Source: DSXF01 sp964387495 (GTDB lineage: Bacteria; Chloroflexota; Anaerolineae; Anaerolineales; Villigracilaceae). From it: 31,315 nucleotides of DNA. The notes beneath the pieces were generated by a model that saw only the letters and a program-made list of their open reading frames with translations, did not search any database and had not been told where the DNA came from. Shown here one piece after another: positions 6,821 through 15,784 of the stretch. The stretch is from the NCBI GenBank assembly GCA_964387495.1, contig CAYLXB010000040.1:1-31315 (forward strand), written 5' to 3'. The translations under genes and the position numbers were made by a program. The number at the start of each line of letters is the position of its first letter. Within the stretch, counting starts at the first letter, position 1.

Positions 6821-8467
6821 ATGAGCAACCTGTTCGTCCGCAAGGCCACCGGCCTGGTGCGTTCCTGGTCGGTTTTCGACGCGTTCATTTACGCGCTGTT
6901 TTCCATCAACCTGATCACGCTCGGCCTGTACAGCTTCAGCCAGATGTATTATTTTGGCGGCGGGCTGGTTCCGGCGCTTCTCATCAGCGCTGTCTTCATC
7001 TTCTTCGAGATCGTCGTCTACGCCGCCCTGATCGCGGTCATGCCGCGCTCCGGCGGGGATTACGTCTGGCAGAGCCGCATCTTGGGCGGCGGCATCGGTT
7101 TCATCCTGGCCGTCACCGGCTGGTGGTTCATCCTCTGGCTGTGGGTGCCGCTCTACGCCGACATGCTGCGTCATGTCGTCCTGGTGCCACTGTTGGGCAT
7201 CCTGGGTGCCAAAGAGGCCGCCCTGTGGTTTGCCGGTTCGGGCACGCCGCTCTTTGTCAGTTCGCTCATCACGCTGGCGCTGGTCAGCCTGTACATTGCC
7301 CTCGGCATGAAGACCTATTCCCGCATCCAGAAAGTCTGCTTCTACGGCGGCATGCTGGGCCTGCTGCTCGTGCTCATCCTGCTCTTCACCGGCAGCCCGG
7401 CTGCCTTCAAGTCCGGCTTGGAAAGCAACGCTGCCGCCCTGTTCGGGACCCCGCCCGGCGTCTACGATGCCACCGTGGCCCTCGGCACGGCTGCCGGCGC
7501 CGCCCTGCCCTTCAGCGGCGGGTCGCTGAGCCTGATCTTCCTGACCCTGCCTTACCTGGTCTTCTTCAACCTGTGGCCCAACTGGGGCGCCACCCTCTAC
7601 GGCGAGGTGCGCGGCGCCACCGATTTCAAGCGCAATGTGGCCGGCATGGGCTGGGCCCTGGCCGTCACCACCCTGCTCGGCATCCTCCTCTTCTTTGCCA
7701 TCCGCCGCACCATCGGCTGGGATTTCTATGTGCAGGCCGGCGGCGCCTGGTGGAACTACGCCTGGGGCCTGACGGCGGATGCACCCGCCCTGCCGGTTTG
7801 GCCTTACCCGGCCCTGCTGGCGGCCTTCCTCTCCTCCAGCCGCCTCCTGCAGTTCGTCGTCATCCTCCTGATGGGCCTGTGGTGGTTCGGTTGGAGCGGC
7901 ACCGTCTTTCTCTCCTCCACGCGGGTCATCTTTGCGGCCGCCTTCGACCGCCTGCTGCCCGAAAAAGTGGCCGAGGTGGACAGCCGCACCGGCACTCCCG
8001 TCTACGCCCTGCTCCTGATGCTGGTGCCCTCCATCATCGTCTCCCTGCTGTTTGCCTATGATGTGGGCGGCTTCAAGTCCCTCACCCTGTGCTCCACCCT
8101 GGTCATTGCGGTCACCTACCTGGGTACCACCATTGCCGCCATCGTTCTGCCCTACCGCAAACCCGACCTGTACAAGGCTTCGCCGATCGCCAAGTACAAG
8201 ATCTTCGGCCTGCCGCTCATCACCGTCGCGGGAGTCATCTTCGGCGGGTTCCTGGCCTTCCTGCTCTACCAGTGGATCCTCGACCCGAACGCGCTCTACG
8301 GCATTGGCTACAGCCTCAACCCGAACGGCTACAAGAACGGCACATCCATCATCTATATGCTGGCCAACTATGCCCTGGCCGCCGCGATTTACTTCGGCTT
8401 CCGCGCTTATCGAAAACGCAAGGGCATCAACGTGGACAAGATTCATTCCGAAATTCCGGTAGAATAG
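6821..8467 (+). CDS. APC-superfamily amino-acid permease
   Basis: 548 residues with about twelve hydrophobic helices. The N-terminal GLVRSWSVFDAFIYALFSINLITLG and the following AVMPRSGGDYVWQSRILGGGIGF match the first helices and the conserved GGDYVW loop of APC-type amino-acid/polyamine transporters. VFLSSTRVIFAAAFDRLLPEKVAEVDSRTGTPVYALLL is the conserved internal loop. It should take up amino acids or related amines by proton or sodium symport, or exchange them; the substrate is not predictable. The ATG at 6821 has a strong GGAGGAG site; upstream in-frame sequence overlaps the phosphoesterase and is not used. Gap to the previous gene is 65 bases. Confidence 0.88.
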   Translation: MSNLFVRKATGLVRSWSVFDAFIYALFSINLITLGLYSFSQMYYFGGGLVPALLISAVFIFFEIVVYAALIAVMPRSGGDYVWQSRILGGGIGFILAVTGWWFILWLWVPLYADMLRHVVLVPLLGILGAKEAALWFAGSGTPLFVSSLITLALVSLYIALGMKTYSRIQKVCFYGGMLGLLLVLILLFTGSPAAFKSGLESNAAALFGTPPGVYDATVALGTAAGAALPFSGGSLSLIFLTLPYLVFFNLWPNWGATLYGEVRGATDFKRNVAGMGWALAVTTLLGILLFFAIRRTIGWDFYVQAGGAWWNYAWGLTADAPALPVWPYPALLAAFLSSSRLLQFVVILLMGLWWFGWSGTVFLSSTRVIFAAAFDRLLPEKVAEVDSRTGTPVYALLLMLVPSIIVSLLFAYDVGGFKSLTLCSTLVIAVTYLGTTIAAIVLPYRKPDLYKASPIAKYKIFGLPLITVAGVIFGGFLAFLLYQWILDPNALYGIGYSLNPNGYKNGTSIIYMLANYALAAAIYFGFRAYRKRKGINVDKIHSEIPVE

Positions 8468-8486
8468 GTGCAGGCACTGCTTCGTC

Positions 8487-8510
8487 CATCCCTGGCTCCG
8501 GCCGGGGATG
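8487..8510 (+). terminator. Weak terminator-like hairpin after the permease
   Basis: CATCCC (8487-8492) pairs with GGGATG (8505-8510), with an inner GGC/GCC pair. It lies 20 bases past the permease stop but has no T tract. Confidence 0.3.
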
Positions 8511-8604
8511 GCTGGTCTGGCACGGTTTGTTCCCCGGCCGGCAGGCTCCTGTGACTTCACTGAATCACATCGAAATCCATCGAACTACGAGGAAATAAAG
8601 GCCC

Positions 8605-10860
8605 ATGAAAAGGAAACTCACCTGTGTGCTCTTGTTTGCCCTCCTGCTGGCCTTGCTGCTGCTCAACCGCACGCAGAACGCGGTTGTGGTCCGGGCGGAC
8701 GGTGTGACCGCCCTGCCGCCGGAGGGGGAGCTGCCCGCCACCCCGGTTGTGCCGGGCGGGGAGACATCCTTCGACCTGCCGCCTTTCCCGCCGGCGCACC
8801 AGCCCCTGCACCAGGATGAAAACGGCTTGCTGCCGGGCGCCGCTTATCCCGAACCGGCCGCGGGCGGGGTGAGCGCTTTCGCCTCCCCGCCGCAGGGCAA
8901 ACCCGATGGCATCGATCTCGATGTGACCCATATTGGCCGCACGCCGCGCTACAGTTTTTACCAGCTCGAATACCCGAACAACAAGCCCGCGCTCCTGCCG
9001 GGGACCGAGGGCAGGAAGCGCTGGCCAGCGCGGGGGGAGGTCGTCACCTTTACCGCCCAGGTGATCAACAAAGGCACGACCGCCAGCGGGGGATATGCCT
9101 ATGCCTGGTATATCGACGGCCAGAAGGTGAAATCCGGCACAGCCGCCAGCCTGGCTCCCGGTGCGCAGGCCAGTTTCGCTTACAACTGGACCTGGTCCCA
9201 CCGCATAAGCGGCGAACGCGTCCTGGATAACCACACGGTGCGTTTTACGGTCGACCCGGCCAACCAGATCCCCGAAACATTCGAGTCGAACAACCAGCTC
9301 ACCGAACTGACGAATGCATTATCCCTGTTGTATGTCATCACGCCCGACGTGTATGCCCTGCTCGAAACGCCGGCCCTTTCCGGGCTGTCCTTTTCCGCCG
9401 AGGACTGGCTGCAAAAGCAGATGAAGACCATGAACGACGCCCTGGCCCAGTCGAAGTATTATGTCGCTCCCACCGGCTCGGTCGTGCAGCTGCGCCTGGA
9501 TAAGATCATCGTCTCCACCAGCAACATCCCCCGGCCGCTGGGATACGACGGCGCCTGGTTCATGGATGCCGATTACCGCGCCTACAGCGGCTATTATGAC
9601 CCTGCGACCGACATTGATTGGGGCCTGGTGCATGAGTTGAGTCACCAGATCGGCCTGATCGACCTGTATCAATATAACCTCGAGCAGCAGCATATCCAAG
9701 TCACCCGCCAGGATGGCACGGTTTATGATGACCCATACAGGCAGGATAATTTTGACATCATGTTCGGTGGCAGCACCGTCCCCTACAACGATCACCACCT
9801 GTATTCCGCCCATTCTGCCGCCGGGATGAAGCGCACCGCGGGCTACCGGCGCGGCTATTATGGCGAATACCAGTATGACCTCTCACCGCAAGTGAACCTG
9901 GAAGTGCGCACGGGCTCCGGTTGTGCGGTCAATGGGGTTGCGGTCTCCATCTACCAGCGCGACCGCTACTCCGGCTTCATTGATAATACCCCCGAGATTC
10001 AGGCTGCGACCAATGCCAACGGTGCAGCCCTGCTGCCCAACCGCAGTGTGGGCGGCAGCCTCACCACCCGCACCGGCCATACCCTGCACAACAATCCCTT
10101 CGGGATCATCGACGTGGTGGGCACCGGGAACATGTTCCTGGTCAAACTCCAGAAGGACGGCTACGAGGACTTCCACTGGCTGCCCATCACCTACCTGAAC
10201 GAGCAGTACTGGGGCTTCCGCTCACCGCCCTCGCAGACGGTGGTCTACCGCTGGGACCATCCCTACCAGCGCACAGCTTGCAGCAGCGGGAAGTTCAACG
10301 ATGAATTCGACCTGGCCTCTCTCCAGCCGAAATGGCTCCTCGTTGATCCGGGGCAGGACGCCCGTCTCAGCCTCGGAGATCAGCGCGGCGTGCTCAGGCT
10401 CCAGGCTGCCCGCGGCGGGAATGACCTCTATCCCGGCAGCAACCTGGACGCTCCCCGACTGCTCCAGAATGTCCAGGGCGATTTCGATCTGAAGACCCGC
10501 CTGACCGTCAAGCCCGCCTACGGTTACCAGGGCGCCGGGATCGTGCTCTGGCAGGATGAGAACAACTACCTGCGCCTCGAGCGCGCCCTGCATGACGGCC
10601 AGGGGGTGTACCTGTGGTACCGCCTGGGCGGTGTTTACCAGGGCTACGAAGCGGCCGAGACCAGCCTGGATACGCTCCACCTGCGCCTGAAGCGGATTGG
10701 GAATAACTTCCGGGGCTATTCCAGCGCCAACGGGAGTTCCTGGACGCTGCTCTTCAATTTGAACCTGGCCTATCAGAGCAGCCTGCAGGCCGGCCTCGCC
10801 CTCGTCAATGAGTGGCAGGATCACTTCCTGCAGGCTGACTTCTACTGGATCCATTGGTAG
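8605..10860 (+). CDS. Exported CARDB + metzincin-like protease + C-terminal laminin-G-like domain
   Basis: 751 residues. A signal peptide (MKRKLTCVLLFALLLALLLLN) is followed by a Pro-rich linker, then a CARDB domain at about 140-235 (VVTFTAQVINKGTT...TFESNNQLTE). At 343-353 it has HELSHQIGLID, fitting the zinc motif HExxHxxGxxD (H343, E344 catalytic, H347, D353), and DIMFGG with M386 fits a Met-turn, so an extracellular metzincin-like metallopeptidase is likely. A small beta region follows (about 430-550). The C-terminal 200 residues (FNDEFDLASLQPKW...GAGIVLWQDENNYLRLER...LRLKRIGNNFRGYSSANGSSW) are a DUF1349/concanavalin-like sandwich, probably carbohydrate or surface binding. GAGGAAA precedes the ATG. 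Confidence 0.75.
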   Translation: MKRKLTCVLLFALLLALLLLNRTQNAVVVRADGVTALPPEGELPATPVVPGGETSFDLPPFPPAHQPLHQDENGLLPGAAYPEPAAGGVSAFASPPQGKPDGIDLDVTHIGRTPRYSFYQLEYPNNKPALLPGTEGRKRWPARGEVVTFTAQVINKGTTASGGYAYAWYIDGQKVKSGTAASLAPGAQASFAYNWTWSHRISGERVLDNHTVRFTVDPANQIPETFESNNQLTELTNALSLLYVITPDVYALLETPALSGLSFSAEDWLQKQMKTMNDALAQSKYYVAPTGSVVQLRLDKIIVSTSNIPRPLGYDGAWFMDADYRAYSGYYDPATDIDWGLVHELSHQIGLIDLYQYNLEQQHIQVTRQDGTVYDDPYRQDNFDIMFGGSTVPYNDHHLYSAHSAAGMKRTAGYRRGYYGEYQYDLSPQVNLEVRTGSGCAVNGVAVSIYQRDRYSGFIDNTPEIQAATNANGAALLPNRSVGGSLTTRTGHTLHNNPFGIIDVVGTGNMFLVKLQKDGYEDFHWLPITYLNEQYWGFRSPPSQTVVYRWDHPYQRTACSSGKFNDEFDLASLQPKWLLVDPGQDARLSLGDQRGVLRLQAARGGNDLYPGSNLDAPRLLQNVQGDFDLKTRLTVKPAYGYQGAGIVLWQDENNYLRLERALHDGQGVYLWYRLGGVYQGYEAAETSLDTLHLRLKRIGNNFRGYSSANGSSWTLLFNLNLAYQSSLQAGLALVNEWQDHFLQADFYWIHW

Positions 10861-10885
10861 GCATTTTGGAATTCACAGGAGTACT

Positions 10886-11638
10886 ATGAGTGACCAACCC
10901 GAGATCGTCGCGGAAATGAAGCGCCTCCTGCAGGCCGCCCACGAGAGGAACATCCAGATGCGCCTCATCGGCGGCCTGGCCGTGTGGGAACACGGCCCGC
11001 GCGAGCATGCTGCCTTTGTGCGCGAATACCCCGACATTGACTTCGTCGTCCGCAAGAACGAAGGCCCGCACATGGAAAAATTCTTCTGCTCCCTGGGCTA
11101 CATCCCCGACCGGCAGTTCAACCTGTACAACGGCGGCCGCCGCCAGATTTACATCGACCAGACCACCGGGCGGCGTGTGGATGTCTTTGTGGGTGATTTC
11201 GAGATGTGCCACAAGTTGCCCCTGCGCGACCGGCTCAACCTGGACCCGATCACGGTCCCGCTGGCCGACCTGCTGCTCTCCAAGACCCAGATCGTGGAAC
11301 TGAACCGCAAGGATGCCCTCGACATCATCGCCCTGCTGCTTAACAACGACCTGGGCCGCGACGATGCCGGCACGATCAACCTGCACCGGATTGCCCGGCT
11401 GTGCATCCGTTACTGGGGCCTGTACCAGACCACCCGCATGAACCTCCAGCGGGTCGAGGAACTGCTGCTCAGCGGTGAACTGGACCTGAACGAGCGCGAG
11501 CGCCAGATCGTGCTCGAACGGATCGAGCGCATCCGCCGCACCCTGACCGCCATGTCGAAGCCGCTCTTCTGGAAGATCCGCGACCGGCTGGGGACGCGCC
11601 TGCGCTGGTACACGGAAGTCGAGGAGGTCGGAAGATAA
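10886..11638 (+). CDS. Nucleotidyltransferase-fold protein
   Basis: 250 residues. MRLIGGLAVWEHGP followed 20 residues later by YPDIDFVV is the pattern of the nucleotidyltransferase fold (helix-turn GG motif, then DxD). YIDQTTGRRVDVFVGDFEMCH gives the third acidic strand (RVDVFV), and LADLLLSKTQIVELNRKDALDIIALL is the typical helical region of AbiEii-like or minimal nucleotidyltransferases. It could transfer a nucleotide to a small molecule, protein or RNA; no partner antitoxin is visible beside it. The start ATG has a CAGGAG site 5 bases upstream and lies 25 bases after the preceding gene, so both may share a transcript. Confidence 0.65.
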   Translation: MSDQPEIVAEMKRLLQAAHERNIQMRLIGGLAVWEHGPREHAAFVREYPDIDFVVRKNEGPHMEKFFCSLGYIPDRQFNLYNGGRRQIYIDQTTGRRVDVFVGDFEMCHKLPLRDRLNLDPITVPLADLLLSKTQIVELNRKDALDIIALLLNNDLGRDDAGTINLHRIARLCIRYWGLYQTTRMNLQRVEELLLSGELDLNERERQIVLERIERIRRTLTAMSKPLFWKIRDRLGTRLRWYTEVEEVGR

Positions 11639-11722
11639 GGGCCTGCAGCGCCCGGCAGGGTGTTTTACAAAAAATACGTTAATATATCTCCGGGGCAGCG
11701 GCATGAGCACCGGTCTTTATGG

Positions 11723-11728
11723 TAAAAT
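11723..11728 (+). promoter_or_regulatory. Extended -10 box (TGGTAAAAT) of the nuo operon
   Basis: TATGGTAAAAT lies 55 bases before nuoA and is nearly identical to TATGGTAAAAC ahead of murE. The TG dinucleotide upstream marks an extended -10. No good -35 box is seen. The ribosome site GGAGAG is at 11775-11780. Confidence 0.5.
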
Positions 11729-11783
11729 CGTTTAGCCCGGCCTGGCTTGGCGCGGTTGCATTTCCATAGCCAATGGAGAGATT

Positions 11784-12140
11784 ATGCAAAATGAGTGGTT
11801 GTACATCGGCGTATTTTTAGTTGTAGCCGCTTTCATCCCGGTGGCAGCTCTGGTCATCGCCTGGATCCTGGGCCCCAAGAAGCCAAACCCTATCAAGCAA
11901 AGCACGTACGAATGCGGCCTTGAAACGGTTGGGGAGAGCTGGGTGCAGTTCAAAGCCCAGTACTATATCTTCGCCCTGGTTTTCCTCATCTTCGATGTGG
12001 AAACTGTTTTCCTCTTCCCCTGGGCGGTTGTCTTGAACAAACTGCCGCTCTTTGTCGTCCTGGAAGGCATCCTCTTCATCGCGATCCTCGTCGCAGGTCT
12101 CGTCTATGCCTGGCGCAAAGGATCATTGGAGTGGGTATAG
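11784..12140 (+). CDS. nuoA: NADH-quinone oxidoreductase subunit A (complex I)
   Basis: A 118-residue inner-membrane subunit with three transmembrane helices. It contains the conserved KPNPIKQSTYECGLETVGESWVQFKAQYYIFALVFLIFDVETVFLFPWAV block, including the Cys of the loop next to the quinone channel and the acidic FDVE motif. With subunits H, J and K it forms the heel of the membrane arm. Usually nuoB, C and D follow; here a hairpin and then nuoH follow. Start fixed by GGAGAG four bases upstream. Confidence 0.96.
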   Translation: MQNEWLYIGVFLVVAAFIPVAALVIAWILGPKKPNPIKQSTYECGLETVGESWVQFKAQYYIFALVFLIFDVETVFLFPWAVVLNKLPLFVVLEGILFIAILVAGLVYAWRKGSLEWV

Positions 12141-12159
12141 GTGTCCCATAAGGCACAGC

Positions 12160-12198
12160 AAGGCTGATAGGAATTTTCCTCTCAGCCTTTTCTTTGTT
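12160..12198 (+). terminator. Intrinsic terminator/attenuator between nuoA and nuoH
   Basis: AAGGCTGA (12160-12167) pairs with TCAGCCTT (12182-12189), and inside this AGGAA pairs with TTCCT, giving a 13-bp stem with one mismatch and a TT loop, followed at once by TTTCTTTGTTTG. This is a good rho-independent terminator shape, placed inside the operon just before the nuoH ribosome site (GAGGAG, 12202-12207). It may set the A:H expression ratio. Confidence 0.7.
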
Positions 12199-12214
12199 TG
12201 TGAGGAGCGACTTT

Positions 12215-13414
12215 ATGGATTTTTGGACTGACCCAATCAATGCAGCGGCGGACTGGCTGACGGGTGTCTTCACCGGCTGGGGACTGGGGGAGGCCTATGC
12301 CACCGCTCTGGTCTACCTGCTGGGCGCTTTCATCCTGGTGGCCCTGGTCATGCTCCTGGATGTCCTCCTGGTCTGGGTGGAGCGCAAGACTGTGGCCCGC
12401 TTCCAGGACCGGCTTGGCCCCAACCGGCTCGGCCCCTTCGGCCTGGTCCAGCCCTTTGCCGATATCATCAAACTGCTCATCAAGGAGGACATCACCCCCG
12501 CCGGGGCGGATAAGATCGTCTACAACTTGGCGCCGGTGATCTCCCTGGCCTCGGTTTTACTGTTATGGGCCATCCTGCCGCTCTCCGCCCTGATCTACGG
12601 CGTGGACTTGAACGTGGCTGTCCTCTACCTGGTGGCGGCCGGCGCCCTGGGCACCCTGGCCATCATCATGGCGGGCTGGTCGTCCAACAACAAGTATGCC
12701 CTCCTGGGAGCCTTCCGCACGGTGGCGCAGATGATCTCCTTCGAGATCCCGATGGTCGTGGCCCTGCTCATCCCCACCGTCTTGTCCGGCTCGATGAGCG
12801 TCAAGACCATCGTCGAAACCCAGGATATCTGGTATATCATCCTGGCCCCGCTTGGGTTTGTCATCTTCCTGATCAGCGCCATCGCCGAACTGGGCCGTGC
12901 GCCTTTCGACCTGAACGAGGCTGAATCGGAGATCGTGGCCGGCTTCCATATCGAATACTCCGGCATGAAATTCGGCCTGTTCTATGCCGGTGAACTGCTG
13001 CACGCCTTCACCTTTGGCGGCTTCATGGCCGTGCTCTTCTTTGGCGGCTACCGGCTCTTCGGCTGGGAGAACATCCATCCCCTTGTGGCGGCCTTCATCC
13101 TGTTGGCCAAAGCTTTGGTCGGTTACTGGGTCATCATGTGGGTCAAATACACCGTGCCCCGCATCCGCATCGACCATATGCTGGCCTTCAACTGGAAATT
13201 CCTCACCCCCCTGGCCTTCGTCCTGCTGGTCGTCACCGCCCTGATGCACAAACTGCTCTCCGGTGCCGTGCCGTGGGTCTATGCCCTGGGGATGTTCCTC
13301 TCCAACCTGGTCCTGGCCCTGCTGACGATCGAGTTCCTGCGCTCCAGCGCCCGCCGCCAGCGCCGCCAGTCAGAACCCCCGGCCCAGCCTGCCCCCGAGG
13401 CAGTACAACACTAA
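12215..13414 (+). CDS. nuoH: NADH-quinone oxidoreductase subunit H (complex I)
   Basis: 399 residues, about eight to nine membrane helices. It has the family signature VERKTVARFQDRLGPNRLGPFGLVQPFADIIKLLIKED and the acidic loop AELGRAPFDLNEAESEIVAGFHIEYSGMKFGLFYAGE, which with subunits B and D forms the quinone-binding cavity and the start of the proton path. The ATG at 12215 is chosen because of GAGGAG eight bases upstream; an earlier in-frame GTG lies in the terminator tail. The C-terminal tail past the last helix is Arg/Pro/Ala-rich. Note that the quinone-site partners B and D are not in this cluster. Confidence 0.96.
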   Translation: MDFWTDPINAAADWLTGVFTGWGLGEAYATALVYLLGAFILVALVMLLDVLLVWVERKTVARFQDRLGPNRLGPFGLVQPFADIIKLLIKEDITPAGADKIVYNLAPVISLASVLLLWAILPLSALIYGVDLNVAVLYLVAAGALGTLAIIMAGWSSNNKYALLGAFRTVAQMISFEIPMVVALLIPTVLSGSMSVKTIVETQDIWYIILAPLGFVIFLISAIAELGRAPFDLNEAESEIVAGFHIEYSGMKFGLFYAGELLHAFTFGGFMAVLFFGGYRLFGWENIHPLVAAFILLAKALVGYWVIMWVKYTVPRIRIDHMLAFNWKFLTPLAFVLLVVTALMHKLLSGAVPWVYALGMFLSNLVLALLTIEFLRSSARRQRRQSEPPAQPAPEAVQH

Positions 13415-13428
13415 TCCGAGGCGTGCTT

Positions 13429-13947
13429 ATGGCTTCCCAAATCATCTTCGGACTGACCGCCCTGCTTATTCTTTTCTCCGCCGTACGGGTGGTGACCACC
13501 CGCAACCTGGTGCATGCCGCCCTGTGGCTGATTGCCACCCTCTTCGGTGTGGCGGTGCTGTACGCCCTGCTCAGCGCCAGTTTCCTGGCCGTGGTGCAGG
13601 TGGTGGTATATATCGGCGCCATTGCCATCCTGTTCATCTTTGCCGTCATGCTCACCCGCCGGGAGATGCGTGACAGCGGCCCGCAGTTGAACCGGGGCTG
13701 GGGCCTGGCTGCCCTCATCAGCCTGGCCGTCTTTGCCGGGCTGGCCGCCTTCCTGTACACGGCCCCTGTCTCGGGCAAACCGGCGGCGGATATTTCCGGC
13801 CTGGATACCATCGGGGCGCTTGGGCAGGCTCTCGTCTCGCCGGATGCCTATGTCCTGCCCTTCGAGGTGGCCTCGGTCCTGCTCCTGGCGGCCCTGATCG
13901 GCGCAGTCTATGTCGCCGTCAACAAAAAACAGGAGGCTGACAAATGA
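13429..13947 (+). CDS. nuoJ: NADH-quinone oxidoreductase subunit J (complex I)
   Basis: 172 residues, five membrane helices. NLVHAALWLIATLFGVAVLYALLSASFLAVVQVVVYIGAIAILFIFAVMLTRREM contains the third helix with its pi-bulge (VVQVVVYIGAIAILF) that moves during coupling. The ATG at 13429 follows the nuoH stop by 14 bases; longer readings upstream overlap nuoH. Its TGA overlaps the nuoK ATG in an ATGA, indicating translational coupling; AGGAGG inside its last codons serves nuoK. Confidence 0.95.
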   Translation: MASQIIFGLTALLILFSAVRVVTTRNLVHAALWLIATLFGVAVLYALLSASFLAVVQVVVYIGAIAILFIFAVMLTRREMRDSGPQLNRGWGLAALISLAVFAGLAAFLYTAPVSGKPAADISGLDTIGALGQALVSPDAYVLPFEVASVLLLAALIGAVYVAVNKKQEADK

Positions 13948-14252
13948 TCCCGCTTTCCTGGTACCTGATCTTATCGGCTTTGTTGTTCAGCGTCGGGCTG
14001 TTCGGCGTGCTGGCGCGCAGGAATGCCATCGCCATCCTGCTCGGCATCGAGCTGATGCTCAACGCGGTCAACATCAACCTGGCTGCCTTCTGGCGCTACA
14101 ACAACCCGGCCCAGATGGGCGGGCAGGTCTTTGCCATCATCGTCTTCGCCGTGGCGGCCGCCGAGGTGGCCGTCGGCCTGGCGCTCATCATCTCGGTCTA
14201 CCGCCGCCGCAGGACGGTTGTGGCCGATGAGATCGACCTGCTCAAGTGGTAG
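13944..14252 (+). CDS. nuoK: NADH-quinone oxidoreductase subunit K (complex I)
   Basis: 102 residues with three helices, an MrpC-like antiporter module. Glutamates in the second and third helices are visible in NAIAILLGIELMLNAVNINLAAF and FAVAAAEVAVGLALIISVYRRR; both are part of the proton path between H and N. Starts in an ATGA overlap with nuoJ and ends in the AGGAG site of nuoL. Length and motifs are standard. Confidence 0.96.
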   Translation: MIPLSWYLILSALLFSVGLFGVLARRNAIAILLGIELMLNAVNINLAAFWRYNNPAQMGGQVFAIIVFAVAAAEVAVGLALIISVYRRRRTVVADEIDLLKW

Positions 14253-14260
14253 GAGACTTT

Positions 14261-15784
14261 ATGGAAACAACCCTGATCTGGTTTCTGCCTCTCCCGCCCC
14301 TGCTGGCGTTCTTCCTGATCGTTCTGTTCACCAACCGGAACAAGGCCCTCAGCCACACCCTCGGCGTCGGCGCGGCCGGCCTCTCCTTCCTGGGCAGCAT
14401 GGTCGTTTTCGTGCGTGCCCTGGGCGTGGAGCACCTGGGCGAACATCCCTTCCATTCGACCGTGAACTGGCTGCCGGCCGGTGAATCCTGGCTCAAGATC
14501 GGCGTGCTGATCGACCCGCTCGGCGCCGCCGTCCTGTTCTTCGTCTCCATCACGATCTTCATGATCTTCCTCTACAGCATCGGCTACCAAAACTTTGGCC
14601 AGCCAAAGGGGGACCACGACCGGCTTGGACTGCCGCCGCACGGCGCCACCCTGACGGAGCACGGCCACAAGCACACCGTCCCCTCCATCGAGCCGATGTA
14701 CTCGCGCTTCTTCGCCTTCCTGGGGCTGTTCGCCTTCGGCATGTACACCCTGGTCATCTCTGACAACCTGCTGACCATGTTTGTCGGCTGGGAGATCATG
14801 GGGCTGTGTTCCTACCTCCTGATCGGCTTCTGGTACGGCAAGGAATCGGCCCGCAACGCCGCCATCAAGGCCTTCATCACCACCCGCGTTGGCGATGTCT
14901 TCATGCTTCTCGGGGTTGCCTTCCTGTACTCATCCACCGGCACGCTCTCCTTCCGCGAGATCTTCACCGAAGAAACTCTCCAGGTTCTGGCCGCCACCCC
15001 CACGTCCATCCTCGGCCTGTCTGCCGCCGGGCTGATCGGCCTGCTGCTCTTCATCGGCACGATCGGCAAGTCGGCCCAGTGGCCCCTGCATGTCTGGCTG
15101 CCGGACGCCATGGAAGGCCCCACCCCGGTCAGCGCCATGATCCATGCGGCTACCATGGTCTCGGCGGGTGTCTATGCGGTCATCCGCATGTTCCCCCTGC
15201 TCAGCCTCGACCCCAATACGATGATGGTCGTAGCCTTCATCGGCACCTTCACGGCCATCTTTGCCGCCACCATTGCCGTGGCCCAGAATGACATCAAGCG
15301 CGTCCTGGCCTACTCCACCATCTCCCAACTCGGCTTCATGATCGCCGCCCTGGGCATCGGCGCCTATGTGGCCGCCGCCTTCCACCTCATCACGCACGCC
15401 TTCTTCAAGGCCCTGCTCTTCCTCGGTTCCGGCTCGGTCATCCACGGCATGGAGCACGGCGTCCTGCACACCGGCAACCACCATGTGGATCCGCAGGATA
15501 TGTTCAACATGGGCGGGCTGCGCAGGAGGATGCCCATCACCTTCTGGACCTTCCTGGTCGGCGGCTTTGCCCTCTCCGGCTTCCCGCTGGTCACCGCTGG
15601 TTTCTGGTCCAAGGATGAGATCCTGGCGGATGCCTTCGGCCATGGCCACACGCTGGTCTTCTTCACCCTGGCTTTGGCAGCCTTCCTGACCGCGTTCTAC
15701 ACCATGCGCCAGATCACCCTCACCTTCCTGGGCGAGCCCCGCACGCAGGAGGCCGAACACGCCGGGAGACCCCCTGGACCATGA
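14261..15784 (+). CDS. nuoL: NADH-quinone oxidoreductase subunit L, N-terminal part (frameshifted)
   Basis: Distal antiporter-like subunit of the complex I membrane arm. This frame covers helices 1-14: key residues E178 in FVGWEIMGLCSYLLIGFWY and K270 in GKSAQWPLHVWLPDAMEGPTPVSAMIHAATMVSAGVY are present. A His-rich loop of about 35 residues (about 120-150) is longer than in E. coli. The last residues (AGRPPGP) are not family-like: the homologous reading continues in the next frame as ETPWTMTVP. One missing G in GGG at 15764-15766 would join this frame to 15781-16392 as a 710-residue protein. Start at 14261 is set by AGGAG six bases upstream, not by the in-frame codon inside nuoK. Confidence 0.93.
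   Translation: METTLIWFLPLPPLLAFFLIVLFTNRNKALSHTLGVGAAGLSFLGSMVVFVRALGVEHLGEHPFHSTVNWLPAGESWLKIGVLIDPLGAAVLFFVSITIFMIFLYSIGYQNFGQPKGDHDRLGLPPHGATLTEHGHKHTVPSIEPMYSRFFAFLGLFAFGMYTLVISDNLLTMFVGWEIMGLCSYLLIGFWYGKESARNAAIKAFITTRVGDVFMLLGVAFLYSSTGTLSFREIFTEETLQVLAATPTSILGLSAAGLIGLLLFIGTIGKSAQWPLHVWLPDAMEGPTPVSAMIHAATMVSAGVYAVIRMFPLLSLDPNTMMVVAFIGTFTAIFAATIAVAQNDIKRVLAYSTISQLGFMIAALGIGAYVAAAFHLITHAFFKALLFLGSGSVIHGMEHGVLHTGNHHVDPQDMFNMGGLRRRMPITFWTFLVGGFALSGFPLVTAGFWSKDEILADAFGHGHTLVFFTLALAAFLTAFYTMRQITLTFLGEPRTQEAEHAGRPPGP

Noticed and set aside
6797..8560. 587-codon minus-strand frame opposite the permease
   Set aside because: Antisense shadow of a well-supported transporter gene; no family signal.
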